DNA of 64,000 bases. Source: Clostridium sartagoforme AAU1 (GTDB lineage Bacteria; Bacillota; Clostridia; Clostridiales; Clostridiaceae). The notes under the pieces are model-generated. The model saw nothing but the letters and a program-made list of their open reading frames with translations. It was not told the DNA's origin and made no database searches. The DNA lies in NCBI RefSeq assembly GCF_000401215.1, contig NZ_ASRV01000127.1:1-64000 (forward strand). The letters are read 5' to 3'. The position numbers and the translations under genes were made by a program. Of this stretch, positions 7,890 to 16,136 are shown in pieces (within the stretch, counting starts at the first letter, position 1; the number at the start of each line of letters is the position of its first letter).

Positions 7890-9728
7890 TTACCTTCCCC
7901 CAGCCTTCCCCATATACTCAAATTTATATTCAGGTATCTCAAACACCACGTGAAGCCTCTTAGAACCTATCATTAATAAAGCATTTCCTCTCTTTTTACT
8001 AGCAAGTAGCTCTTCCTCTGCATCTGTTAAATTATAGAGTTCCTTTGTTTCTTGTAGATTTCTGCCATCTGTACCCATTATGATTTTAAAGCAAGGTATA
8101 TCAAGCAGTGCCTGTCCATACATTTTTATTTGTGGATCAAGAAAATCTACAACTGAATGGCTTATTATAGCAACTCCTGCTTCGTATTTTCTTGCTCTCT
8201 TTTCAACATTTCTTAAAAAGACTAGGCTTTGAGGTACATTGTTGTCAATCATAAGATAAGCTTCATCGCAGATTAACAGTACTCTTTCATTTCTGTCTTT
8301 ACTCATTTCCTGCCAACACCAGGTAAGAATATTAAAATATTGAGTTCTTTTAATATTATCATTAGTATTTTGTAAATCATGGGTGTCAAGACAAATGCAT
8401 CTTGTATTGGTCTTAATAGAGCTATATCCATTCCAAAAAAAAGAATCACTTCCCATTGCTATATCTTTTAAAAGCAGAGCAAGGTCATCATAAATATTAG
8501 CTTCACTTTCTTTTCTTGTTTTTTCTTTTTCTTTTGCTTTTTTACCTATCAAATTATATAAGTCTAAAAACATAGGGAAATCTTCATTACTAAGTTTGGT
8601 TATATCTGTATCCCAAGTTATGCTAAAGTTATTATATAGCTCAATTAAGCAATCTTTAAGAATAGCTCTTTCTCTATCTGTTAAGGATGGAATGTATAAG
8701 CTAAAGAATATCTCTAAATTCTTAATGTAAAGAGCCATATCTCCCATTCCCTGACCCTCATCTTTATAAACTTCATCATTATCATCTACTGGTGTTGGTC
8801 TTATTTGAAGTGGATTTATTCTTCCATTGCTGCCTCCACCTGCGTTAATCCAATCTCCATTCAAAGCTTCGCATAGCTCTTTGTATTCTCTTTCTGGATC
8901 TACAAATATAATTTTACTGCCTTTCATATATTCAGATAAGGCTATATGCTTAACTGCTGTAGACTTTCCAACTCCTGCTACGCCCATTATAACCATGTTA
9001 GTATTGGTTCTATCATTTCCTCTTTTCCAAGTATCCAGTATAATTAATCCTCCACTAGAATCTCTTGCAAAATAGTAACCTGTTCCATCATTATAACCGC
9101 TCGATGAAAAAGGAAATCCACCTACAAAGGTGGATAGAGGAACTATTCTGCTTACAATCTGCTCAATATTTTCATCTGAAGTATAAAAAGGTGAACAGTT
9201 TTTAAATGCATGTTCTTGCAAGTTCGATAGGTTTCTTGGCTTACATTTACTCATGGCACAGGTACTTTCCGTTTTTCTGCAAACCTTATTAAAACTTTCA
9301 TCTTCTCTTGATATTGGCATAATAGTAATTCCCATAAATCCAACTGTTTCACCATTTTGGTCTATTTGCACCATTATCTTTTCTCCATCTAAAGCTGACC
9401 TTTCTGCCCTTTTCTGAGCTAGTGGATCTTTAGCACTTTCAGCTGCTCCACGACTTTGTATTACATTTCTTGAAAGACTTTCGATAAAAGAAGAATTATC
9501 AATTGGCTTAAAGGTTATACTGACAATTGTACTTGGTATATTGGTAATTTTAGAAAGCCACCCATAATCAACTTTTTGAGGATATTTAACTATTCCATAT
9601 ACTTTTCCCGTATTTTCACCTATAACTAAGCTGTTTCTTTTTATTTCTAGCCCCATTGGAGTAATTATATTTAGCAAGGATTTATTTAACAAAATTTCTT
9701 GATTTAAGTTATTTTTATTTTTTATCAT
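7890..9728 (-). CDS. VirB4-like conjugation ATPase (C-terminal ATPase half)
   Basis: This is the AAA+/RecA-type ATPase that powers type IV secretion. The Walker A is GVAGVGKST (residues about 249-257) and the Walker B is LLICDEAY (about 485). At 612 residues it is shorter than usual VirB4 (750-850), and its first 60 residues correspond to the middle of the family. The missing N-terminal domain appears to be encoded separately at 9952-10626. A GTG two codons upstream is possible, but the ATG has better spacing from GGAGAT. It acts at the inner face of the membrane with VirD4. Confidence 0.88.
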   Translation of the reverse strand: MIKNKNNLNQEILLNKSLLNIITPMGLEIKRNSLVIGENTGKVYGIVKYPQKVDYGWLSKITNIPSTIVSITFKPIDNSSFIESLSRNVIQSRGAAESAKDPLAQKRAERSALDGEKIMVQIDQNGETVGFMGITIMPISREDESFNKVCRKTESTCAMSKCKPRNLSNLQEHAFKNCSPFYTSDENIEQIVSRIVPLSTFVGGFPFSSSGYNDGTGYYFARDSSGGLIILDTWKRGNDRTNTNMVIMGVAGVGKSTAVKHIALSEYMKGSKIIFVDPEREYKELCEALNGDWINAGGGSNGRINPLQIRPTPVDDNDEVYKDEGQGMGDMALYIKNLEIFFSLYIPSLTDRERAILKDCLIELYNNFSITWDTDITKLSNEDFPMFLDLYNLIGKKAKEKEKTRKESEANIYDDLALLLKDIAMGSDSFFWNGYSSIKTNTRCICLDTHDLQNTNDNIKRTQYFNILTWCWQEMSKDRNERVLLICDEAYLMIDNNVPQSLVFLRNVEKRARKYEAGVAIISHSVVDFLDPQIKMYGQALLDIPCFKIIMGTDGRNLQETKELYNLTDAEEELLASKKRGNALLMIGSKRLHVVFEIPEYKFEYMGKAGGR

Positions 9729-9730
9729 TT

Positions 9731-9931
9731 TCACATCTCCATTTCATCTTCAAATTCATCCTTTATAAACTGATTTTCAGGCAATCTCTGAGGATTAATA
9801 GGCCTTCCTATCTCGTAGCTATCCATTATTTCTTTTCTATAAGCTTCTTCTGTTTCATAATAAATTGTCTCCATAACCTTACCTGTCATGGAGTAAAATT
9901 CAATCTTCCCATAATACTGTTTCTTTGCCAT
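9731..9931 (-). CDS. small hypothetical protein between the two VirB4 parts (66 aa)
   Basis: This is an acidic 66-residue protein (MAKKQYYGKIEFYSMTGKV...DEFEDEMEM) with no membrane helix. Its stop lies 2 bp from the VirB4 start, and the stop region supplies the next ribosome site, so the two are translationally coupled. It separates the presumed N- and C-terminal VirB4 polypeptides and could be an adaptor for them. I know no named family. Confidence 0.65.
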   Translation of the reverse strand: MAKKQYYGKIEFYSMTGKVMETIYYETEEAYRKEIMDSYEIGRPINPQRLPENQFIKDEFEDEMEM

Positions 9932-9951
9932 TTATAACTCGCCCTTTTCTC

Positions 9952-10626
9952 TTAAAAAATAGGGATAGTGGCTTCAAACTCACTATCCTCAATATTTGTA
10001 TAAGCTGGATTATTAATAAGATTACATAGCCTTACTATATCCTGCTGCTTTAATATTTCACATTGTATATTTCCACTTTCAAGCTTTGACTTAAATTCAT
10101 AGCATCTTTTAGATATTTCTCTTTCAATATCTTCTTCATACTTTTCCCAAAGCATTATATAAAACTGCCTTTCAACAACTTCTCCCGATAGAGCATAATT
10201 ACTCATTACAAGCATTTCATTTCTTAGCAAATCCTTTTGCTTTTGATCTGCGCTATTTGAAATAATGCCAGTATACTCATTTATAAGTGGGGAAATATCT
10301 ACTGGTCTTGATACCGCTAAAAACTTGTAAGACTTTTGTTCACTTGAAAGTTCTGCTGTAAGAGTTTTGCATAAAAGCTTTTTTTCTCTTTCTGATAACA
10401 AATCAATACTTATAGGATTAATTTTTATATACATGATAATGTGACTATCTCGTGTATATAAATATCGTTCTTTAATATCTTTTACATTTACAAACTCATT
10501 AGCAGTTTTTTGTTCTTCATCTTCTGCATTTTTAGCCTTCCTACTGCTTTTCTTTAGAAAAAATAATATTATCCCACCAACTACTAAACAAAGTAATATT
10601 ATTAGAATAGGTATAATACGCTGCAT
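9952..10626 (-). CDS. membrane-anchored VirB4 N-terminal-domain-like protein
   Basis: Residues 4-25 form a membrane helix (IPILIILLCLVVGGIILFFL), followed by a basic linker. The rest resembles the N-terminal domain of VirB4/TrbE proteins: a strand like DSHIIMYIKINPISIDLLSE, then FLAVSRPVDISPLI, QKDLLRNEM, ALSGEVVERQFYIMLW and LCNLINNPAYT. It has no Walker motif. In other elements this domain is fused to the ATPase encoded just downstream. I therefore read the pair as a split VirB4 whose N-terminal part is tethered to the membrane. The domain match is from memory. Confidence 0.6.
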   Translation of the reverse strand: MQRIIPILIILLCLVVGGIILFFLKKSSRKAKNAEDEEQKTANEFVNVKDIKERYLYTRDSHIIMYIKINPISIDLLSEREKKLLCKTLTAELSSEQKSYKFLAVSRPVDISPLINEYTGIISNSADQKQKDLLRNEMLVMSNYALSGEVVERQFYIMLWEKYEEDIEREISKRCYEFKSKLESGNIQCEILKQQDIVRLCNLINNPAYTNIEDSEFEATIPIF

Positions 10627-10638
10627 TTTAAAGCCCTC

Positions 10639-11016
10639 CTATAATCCCATTTCATCTTCATAGTCTGGTATATAGACATCCATAAAAGCTGAATCCTCTA
10701 CTTCTTCCTGCGAATAATGCTCTGGTTCCCTAAACCTTTCATAGTACTTTGAAATCTGTTCATCACTTAATGACACTGATTCCCCTTCCTCATTAAATCC
10801 GTAAAGAAAAAACGTACCAGCAATTATATCTCTGCCGATACGCCTATTTCCTTCAAGCCCTTGTATTTTACCTTCTTCATTACAAACAAGACTTGTATTA
10901 TCATCTAAATCTACCATTTCTATTGAACCGCCAACTAATTCCTGCATGGGTTCCAACCCACTTTCTATTTCAGCAACATAAGGTCTTGCTTTAGGTGGTA
11001 CTATTAATACTCTCAT
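10639..11016 (-). CDS. DUF3846-like protein
   Basis: The 125-residue acidic protein starts MRVLIVPPKARPYVAEIESGLEPMQELVGG and contains GNRRIGRDIIAGTFFLYG. Both are typical of DUF3846, a small family common in Firmicutes mobile elements, with unknown function. The C-terminal tail (EVEDSAFMDVYIPDYEDEMGL) is extra. It is cotranscribed with the VirB4 parts. Confidence 0.75.
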   Translation of the reverse strand: MRVLIVPPKARPYVAEIESGLEPMQELVGGSIEMVDLDDNTSLVCNEEGKIQGLEGNRRIGRDIIAGTFFLYGFNEEGESVSLSDEQISKYYERFREPEHYSQEEVEDSAFMDVYIPDYEDEMGL

Positions 11017-11034
11017 ATTTTTTCAACTCCCTCT

Positions 11035-12762
11035 TTAAAATTGTGGGCCTATATGCCAATCATCATATAAGCTTCCCTTTATATTTACATAATCATTTAC
11101 ATTTGTTGAAAGCATTCCATCTGGTGTCCATACATCTATAACTTCTGCATATACAGAATATGTTCCATCTGGATACCATATTGGCGTGAAATGTGTTCTA
11201 TTGTTGTAAGTAGAGTACTTATTTTTTCTAAGCTGAAAACTTGAATAATAGCCGCTATTTATCATATCAAGTACTCTATCATAAGTTTGATAATTAAACT
11301 CTGGATAATAAGATATTACATTTTGAGCTCCAGTTATTGCTGAAGCTGGTGCATTTGAATTTAAATTAGTAACTACATTCAAATTTATCCCATATCCTGA
11401 CTTCATAGTTTTTGAATAGGCGGTAGGAGCTTTACTATCTGGCTTAACATTCATAGTAGCTGAAAAATTAGCATAGTATGCTATCCACCTGTATTTCCAA
11501 TCTCCCCTGTCAACCCACTCTCCATTATCTTCCCAATGCCCTGAATCATCACCATCACTGACCCAATCCCAATCAGATTCCCACACCCATTTTGGCTCCC
11601 AATAGCAATCCCATTCTCCCCAAGTTGCAGATGTTTTTTCTACTTTACTTGGAATATTTGATTGAGAAAAATTATTATTTTTATCGTTTGCTGTTGGATT
11701 TGGTGGCGTTTTTTCTTTTAATTCAACAATATTAGCAGTAATAGAAGAACTTTTTGCAGCTGCTCCGCTTACACTTACTGCAATACTTAATGTTTGTGGT
11801 GTTTTAGGCGTATGCCATTTAAACCAAACTTTTTGTGATTCTCCTTCAGGAATATAAATATTATTTAATGTATAGTTTTGTCCGTTTACACTAAAGGTTA
11901 CTGAAATAGGATTATCAGGTGTTCTTCTCTTATCCGTTTTTACAGTTATTGAACTGATAACATCTGTATCGCATCTATATTCATAGGTATTACTATCAAC
12001 ATCTACACCTTTATCCGCATCAGAAAATCTTACAATTCCAATTCCTAGATAACTTTTTATCTCTTCATCAGATACCTTTTGATCACTTCCTCCTGACCAT
12101 GCTGGAAATCCCATATCAGAAGTTTGTAAATATAAAGCTAAAGGTAAATTTTTATGAGTTAAACTTACCATATAAGCTCTAAGCTGTCCTCCTAAAGCTT
12201 CATCGTATAAAGCTGCTTCATGTGCAGTCATTGCCATATATGCACCTTGAAAAGTGAAATAAGCTATAGGTTCAAGTAAAACTTTATAATCTCCATTTAT
12301 AAGATTTTCATAGCTCATTCCTGTTATATCAGAAATCAATTTTAATGCATATTCTGAACAGAAATATTTTTTAGTTGCTTCTATATTTATTGAATAACTG
12401 CTTGAAGCAATTATTCTAGGCAAAGGTTCTGAAGGTTGATATGAAACGTATCTATTTACTTGTGGACTTAGACTATCTCCATTTCTATATTGAATTTTAG
12501 ATACTTTGCCAAAATGCACAATAGATGATGGCTGATTCTGATTAGAAAAATCAATCGGTTCTGTAACTGGCATTTGATCCTTTGTTCTTATTATAGTTAC
12601 TCTAACTCCATCATTACCTGGATTCCAGAAATTTTGAGAAGAGCCATTTCCCATTCCGCCTCCTCCACCATCAAAATTTCCATCTCCTACTGCATAAGCA
12701 TTGCTAGGAATTGAAAACAACACCATAAGCAAACAAATTAGAAATGCTGTTATTTTCTTCAT
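11035..12762 (-). CDS. secreted surface protein of the transfer operon, Trp/Asp-rich segment
   Basis: A classic signal peptide (MKKITAFLICLLMVLFSIPSNAYA) opens a 575-residue exported protein. Residues about 270-350 look like an Ig-like or beta-sandwich domain (ISSITVKTDKRRTPDNPISVTFSVNGQ). Residues about 385-430 are extraordinarily rich in Trp, Asp and Glu (repeats such as WESDWDWVSDGDD). The C-terminus ends FSPIWYPDGTYSVYAEVIDVWTPDG-like. No sortase motif or C-terminal anchor is seen. Its place among Tad and VirB genes suggests an exported pilus-associated or mating-contact protein. I do not know a named family. Confidence 0.6.
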   Translation of the reverse strand: MKKITAFLICLLMVLFSIPSNAYAVGDGNFDGGGGGMGNGSSQNFWNPGNDGVRVTIIRTKDQMPVTEPIDFSNQNQPSSIVHFGKVSKIQYRNGDSLSPQVNRYVSYQPSEPLPRIIASSSYSINIEATKKYFCSEYALKLISDITGMSYENLINGDYKVLLEPIAYFTFQGAYMAMTAHEAALYDEALGGQLRAYMVSLTHKNLPLALYLQTSDMGFPAWSGGSDQKVSDEEIKSYLGIGIVRFSDADKGVDVDSNTYEYRCDTDVISSITVKTDKRRTPDNPISVTFSVNGQNYTLNNIYIPEGESQKVWFKWHTPKTPQTLSIAVSVSGAAAKSSSITANIVELKEKTPPNPTANDKNNNFSQSNIPSKVEKTSATWGEWDCYWEPKWVWESDWDWVSDGDDSGHWEDNGEWVDRGDWKYRWIAYYANFSATMNVKPDSKAPTAYSKTMKSGYGINLNVVTNLNSNAPASAITGAQNVISYYPEFNYQTYDRVLDMINSGYYSSFQLRKNKYSTYNNRTHFTPIWYPDGTYSVYAEVIDVWTPDGMLSTNVNDYVNIKGSLYDDWHIGPQF

Positions 12763-12784
12763 TTAGTTTCACCTCCAAAAAATT

Positions 12785-12812
12785 AGAGAGTACAGTTTTA
12801 TCTATACTCTCT
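12785..12812 (-). terminator. intra-operon hairpin with T-run
   Basis: An 8-bp stem (AGAGAGTA/TACTCTCT) with a 12-base loop is followed on the minus strand by AATTTTTT. It lies between the 12839-13387 gene and the signal-peptide protein, so it may attenuate rather than end the operon. Confidence 0.5.
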
Positions 12813-12838
12813 TCACAAATTAAAATATTCAGTTTTAT

Positions 12839-13387
12839 TTAATCCATTTTTCCTACTTGTTTATTTATATCTCCTGATGAGTTTACTTTAACACTACTAT
12901 TAGAGCCACTATCCTTTACCCATCCAAAACCTGGGACATATACCTGACCACTGCTATTTTTCTCCCCACCCTTTGGTGTTGTATCAGCATTGGGCTTTAC
13001 TTCCTTTTCTGTGTATGTTGGTACTTTATTTTTATCTGTAATATTATCTTGCGTTTTAGGTTTTTCTTTTGGGGGATCTGGCTTTTTAGGTGTTTCTTCT
13101 TTTTTTGCTGATTCATTGCTTACAACCTGTGGACTTATAGCATCCGAATTATTTTGAGTTTTCTTTTCTGCACTATCATCAATAGCAGGAGTTACTTCTT
13201 TTTTATCATCAGCATTTGTAACCTCATTAACATTAACTTTTTTATTTTCCTCTGTTAAAACTTTATTATCTTTCGCTACACTGCCTTTATTAGTATAAGC
13301 TATTAATCCTATTCCAAGTCCTAAGGCAATAATAAGCAATACTGATACTGTCATATTCTTCTTTAAATTAAAATTAAGTTTTCTCAT
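12839..13387 (-). CDS. DUF6550-like single-pass membrane protein
   Basis: The ATG at 13387 follows AGGGAGGAAACGAGA; the longer upstream frame has no ribosome site. A basic N-terminus leads to one membrane helix (MTVSVLLIIALGLGIGLIAY), then a long Lys/Glu/Pro/Thr linker, then the C-terminal motif VYVPGFGWVKDSG. That motif is typical of DUF6550-like proteins in clostridial conjugative elements. The topology (short inside, long outside) suits a wall-spanning stalk. Its function in transfer is inferred from the neighbours. Confidence 0.65.
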   Translation of the reverse strand: MRKLNFNLKKNMTVSVLLIIALGLGIGLIAYTNKGSVAKDNKVLTEENKKVNVNEVTNADDKKEVTPAIDDSAEKKTQNNSDAISPQVVSNESAKKEETPKKPDPPKEKPKTQDNITDKNKVPTYTEKEVKPNADTTPKGGEKNSSGQVYVPGFGWVKDSGSNSSVKVNSSGDINKQVGKMD

Positions 13388-13534
13388 TCTCGTTTCCTCC
13401 CTTAATTTTTTTACATAAGCAGTTTTTTTACGCTTGTTAAAAAATAAACATATTTTTTGTACTTTGTCCAGATATTTTTTATAAAATTTTATCCACATTT
13501 TACCCACACGCTCTTTTGTGGATATGTTTATAAC

Positions 13535-14080
13535 TTAGAATTTTTCCGTATAACCTGCATCAACTTTTAATGTGATTTGCAATGTAGGCAGTTTATTCCA
13601 TCCAAAAGATGAAGGTACCTCTAAATCAATTATAGCCTGAGCTTTAAACTTTTTAGCATTCTCTGGATCTGATGGTGCTAATGGAGCATTTACAAAACTT
13701 ATCTTTAAATTTGAAAGCTTATACTCCTCTTCCTTTGAAGTGTATTTAGTATGGTAATCTCCTTGCTTTTCTAATCCTAAAAGCTTATCAAGATATCCAT
13801 AAACATCTCCTGTATCAATCTTACTTTCCCATAAATTCGAAGAAGATAAAGTATAATCTCCGCTATATCCTTCACGTAGTCCATTGTAAATTTCATCATA
13901 GTTTTGAGAGGCTATAGATATTATAGAAGTTTGAAGTGCATCACGAACTCCCTTAGCTATAAGCTGTAGCCTCATATATTCTGATACAGCACTAAATATT
14001 ATCATAAGAGCTAAAACCAATGCACAAGCAAGTGGTAGTGCATTTCCTCTTTTTTCTTTCAATATCCTTTTTACTTCCAA
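13535..14080 (-). CDS. TadE/TadG-like pseudopilin
   Basis: A short basic leader ends KEKRG, followed by NALPLACALVLALMIIFSAVSEYM, a single long hydrophobic helix as in TadE-like minor pilins. The remaining 130 residues form an exported domain. The leader matches the other pilin-like proteins of this locus (KxxG followed by a polar residue), so the locus's own prepilin peptidase probably cleaves it. It overlaps the next pilin gene by 5 bp. Confidence 0.7.
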   Translation of the reverse strand: MEVKRILKEKRGNALPLACALVLALMIIFSAVSEYMRLQLIAKGVRDALQTSIISIASQNYDEIYNGLREGYSGDYTLSSSNLWESKIDTGDVYGYLDKLLGLEKQGDYHTKYTSKEEEYKLSNLKISFVNAPLAPSDPENAKKFKAQAIIDLEVPSSFGWNKLPTLQITLKVDAGYTEKF

Positions 14081-14475
14081 TACACTTCACTCCTTCCTGT
14101 AGCCTTTGAATTGATCTCTATAGGAAAAGATCCAAAACTAAAAAATCCTATATCAACTGTACTTGATACATTGACAGTCATTTCATCATTTAACTGCACT
14201 TTATTTGTTCCACTAATGTAATCTGCTTGCCATGTTATTTTAGGGCTTATACCAGTTTGTTCATTTAAGCTTTCTGCCTTTACACTAATTTCTGTTCCAA
14301 CCCTTCCTGTTATTTCTGCTGTTCTCATAATTTCCGTCGCATAAGTATTTAATTGATTTTTAGCTACAAATACAGGAAATAATTTAACTGCAAAGGCAAT
14401 TACAAGCATAGCAGCTAAAACAATTACTACTGTATCCACATAACCTTCACCTTTCTTCTCTTTTAATAATCTCAC
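14071..14475 (-). CDS. DUF4320-like pseudopilin
   Basis: The predicted start is the GTG at 14475, 9 bases after AGGGGG, giving VRLLKEKKGEGYVDTVVIVLAAML and so on. The leader is eight to nine residues long, followed by GEGYVDT and a hydrophobic helix. This is the DUF4320 arrangement, a TadE-like minor pilin family. The GEGYVDT motif is nearly the same as GEGFVDT in the two small pilin-like proteins at 22.0-22.5 kb. It overlaps the TadE-like gene. Confidence 0.75.
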   Translation of the reverse strand: MRLLKEKKGEGYVDTVVIVLAAMLVIAFAVKLFPVFVAKNQLNTYATEIMRTAEITGRVGTEISVKAESLNEQTGISPKITWQADYISGTNKVQLNDEMTVNVSSTVDIGFFSFGSFPIEINSKATGRSEVYWK

Positions 14476-14487
14476 TGCTACCACCCC

Positions 14488-15360
14488 CTAGAACAATTTT
14501 CCCATTGTATTCATTATCTGAATTCCCATTACTGCTAAATACATAAAAACAAAACACATAAGCATTGCAAATGAATATTTTCTTATTTTAGCTGGCTGTT
14601 TTGCTGCTATGGTTTTAAGTCTTTGAAGTTCTAATTGCTTTAAATCATGAGCTAGCATTTGAAAATATACAACCCCATCATCACCACGAAGCACACTTAT
14701 AAGACCTCTTACAACTTCAGACAATGCCGAACTTCCTAATCTTGTTTCAAATCTTGTCAAAGCTCCCTCAAAACTTCCTGATTTCATATCTGCTACAGTT
14801 ATCTCAAGTTCTCTTTTCATTGAAGCTCCTGCATTTTGTTTGTAGGATTCAAGAATCGATAGTATATCTCTACTTGCCTTCAATTCTTGAGTAAGAGTAG
14901 CTGCAAACCTTGGAAGTTCGTATTCTATTTCTTCTCTTTTATTTTTAACCTTATCCTCAGCGGTTTTTATTTCTTTAAAATATACCGCAACTGATAGAAA
15001 CACTGTTACTGGTGCTATTATTGGAAAAATAAATAAAGCAGGAATAATACTCAAAAGTACTAAACCTGCTTTAACATAAGCTTTTGCTATATATGTTTCT
15101 GGTGTAAGATTTATTTCTGCTGACTTTAGTGTTGCTATAATCTTTCTTCTTTTGTAATCATTAAGCTTTATCATTTTTGAAAGCTTTACTGACATCCTGA
15201 GAATGTATACTTCAAAATTATGAGTTTTTTTCTTTTCTCTCCTGCTAATACTTAATATTGCCCTTGAAGCTTTAATCTCTGGAAACTTTAATATATCTGC
15301 AATTATCATGTAAATTCCAAAAGAAAATAGACAGGAGAATATAAAAAATATAGTTAACAT
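14488..15360 (-). CDS. tadB: TadB-like pilus platform protein (T2SS F domain)
   Basis: This 290-residue membrane protein has N-terminal, central and C-terminal hydrophobic helices and a central cytoplasmic segment typical of T2SSF/TadB (EYELPRFAATLTQELKASRDILSILESYKQNAG, then LIRALRGDDG-like). It would form the inner membrane platform on which TadA works. The start at 15360 follows GAGGTGAAAAA. A toxin-antitoxin pair now separates it from its partner TadC. Confidence 0.8.
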   Translation of the reverse strand: MLTIFFIFSCLFSFGIYMIIADILKFPEIKASRAILSISRREKKKTHNFEVYILRMSVKLSKMIKLNDYKRRKIIATLKSAEINLTPETYIAKAYVKAGLVLLSIIPALFIFPIIAPVTVFLSVAVYFKEIKTAEDKVKNKREEIEYELPRFAATLTQELKASRDILSILESYKQNAGASMKRELEITVADMKSGSFEGALTRFETRLGSSALSEVVRGLISVLRGDDGVVYFQMLAHDLKQLELQRLKTIAAKQPAKIRKYSFAMLMCFVFMYLAVMGIQIMNTMGKLF

Positions 15361-15417
15361 TTTTTCACCTCGCAAAAACACGCAGTGCTTTTGCTCTGCG
15401 TGTAAAATTATTAAATA

Positions 15418-15702
15418 TTATCTTAGTTCTATATGAATTTCTTTTCCTAGCCCTTTTGCAAGCTTACTTAAAAAATCTAAAGAAGGATTGTAATTTCCAC
15501 TTTCAAGCCTGCTAATATTTGATTTTTGAGTTCCCATTCTGGAAGCTAATTCTTCTTGTGTTAAATTTAATTCTCTTCTTGCTCTTATTACTTCAGAAAT
15601 CAACTCATATCGTGGCTTTAGCTTATTATATTCTTCTTTGAATTCGCTATCCTCCATAAGCTCTTCTTTAATAATAGAGAAATCAACACTTGCTTTACTC
15701 AT
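15418..15702 (-). CDS. HigA-type antitoxin (XRE helix-turn-helix)
   Basis: This 94-residue protein carries a C-terminal XRE domain (LNLTQEELASRMGTQKSNISRLESGNYNPSLDFLSKLAKGL). It overlaps the 3' end of the toxin gene by 8 bp, and AAGAGGTGTGAAG precedes its ATG. The toxin-first order is typical of HigBA. It should bind the toxin and repress the pair, probably at the palindrome at 16104-16125. Confidence 0.88.
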   Translation of the reverse strand: MSKASVDFSIIKEELMEDSEFKEEYNKLKPRYELISEVIRARRELNLTQEELASRMGTQKSNISRLESGNYNPSLDFLSKLAKGLGKEIHIELR

Positions 15703-16060
15703 CTTCACACCTCTTTTCAAAATCTTCTTTATATCTTTTTGCTTTTTCAAGTTCTAGCTTTGGCGTTTTATCTGTCTTTTTAAGAAATCCATTCAGCAAT
15801 ACAAAAGTATCTCTATGATAAGTGAAGTAAAATATTCTTGATGCATCTGATCCCAATTTTATTCTTAATTCATATATTCCCTTGTATTGTTCCCCTTTAA
15901 TCGGTTTTACATAAGGTTCTTTTAAATAAATGCCATGCTCTTGTAAAAGTTCTATTTCACTATATGCTTTTGCTCTCATTTTAGGTGAGAGTGACGATAA
16001 AAACTCCATTACAGGGATGTTACCATTTTCTCTTTGGTAGAATTCAACCTTCCAATCCAC
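15695..16060 (-). CDS. HigB/Gp49-type toxin (RelE-like mRNA interferase)
   Basis: The 121-residue sequence matches the phage-derived Gp49-like/HigB family: VEFYQRENGNIPVMEFLSSL, then ELLQEHGIYLKEPYVKPIKG, YELRIKLGSDASRIFYFTY and LLNGFLKKTDKTP. These toxins cleave mRNA on the ribosome. The gene is intact and followed by its antitoxin. It has its own promoter region with a long palindrome, so it is an independent module dropped into the pilus operon. Confidence 0.9.
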   Translation of the reverse strand: MDWKVEFYQRENGNIPVMEFLSSLSPKMRAKAYSEIELLQEHGIYLKEPYVKPIKGEQYKGIYELRIKLGSDASRIFYFTYHRDTFVLLNGFLKKTDKTPKLELEKAKRYKEDFEKRCEDE

Positions 16061-16103
16061 ATTTATATCTCCCTCTTATTTAATATATGCATTTATTAAT
16101 TGT

Positions 16104-16125
16104 ATGTTATCATATATGATAACAT
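16104..16125. promoter_or_regulatory. 22-bp perfect palindrome, probable HigA operator
   Basis: The core GTTATCATATATGATAAC (16106-16123) extends by AT on each side to a perfect 22-bp palindrome. It lies 44 bp upstream of the toxin start, in the only gap between tadC and the toxin gene. This is where autorepression by the antitoxin is expected. Confidence 0.75.
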
Positions 16126-16136
16126 CAGTCAATGTT

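Noticed and set aside
13388-13507. Longer start for the DUF6550-like protein
   Set aside because: No ribosome site precedes the upstream start, whereas AGGGAGGAAACGAGA precedes the ATG at 13387.
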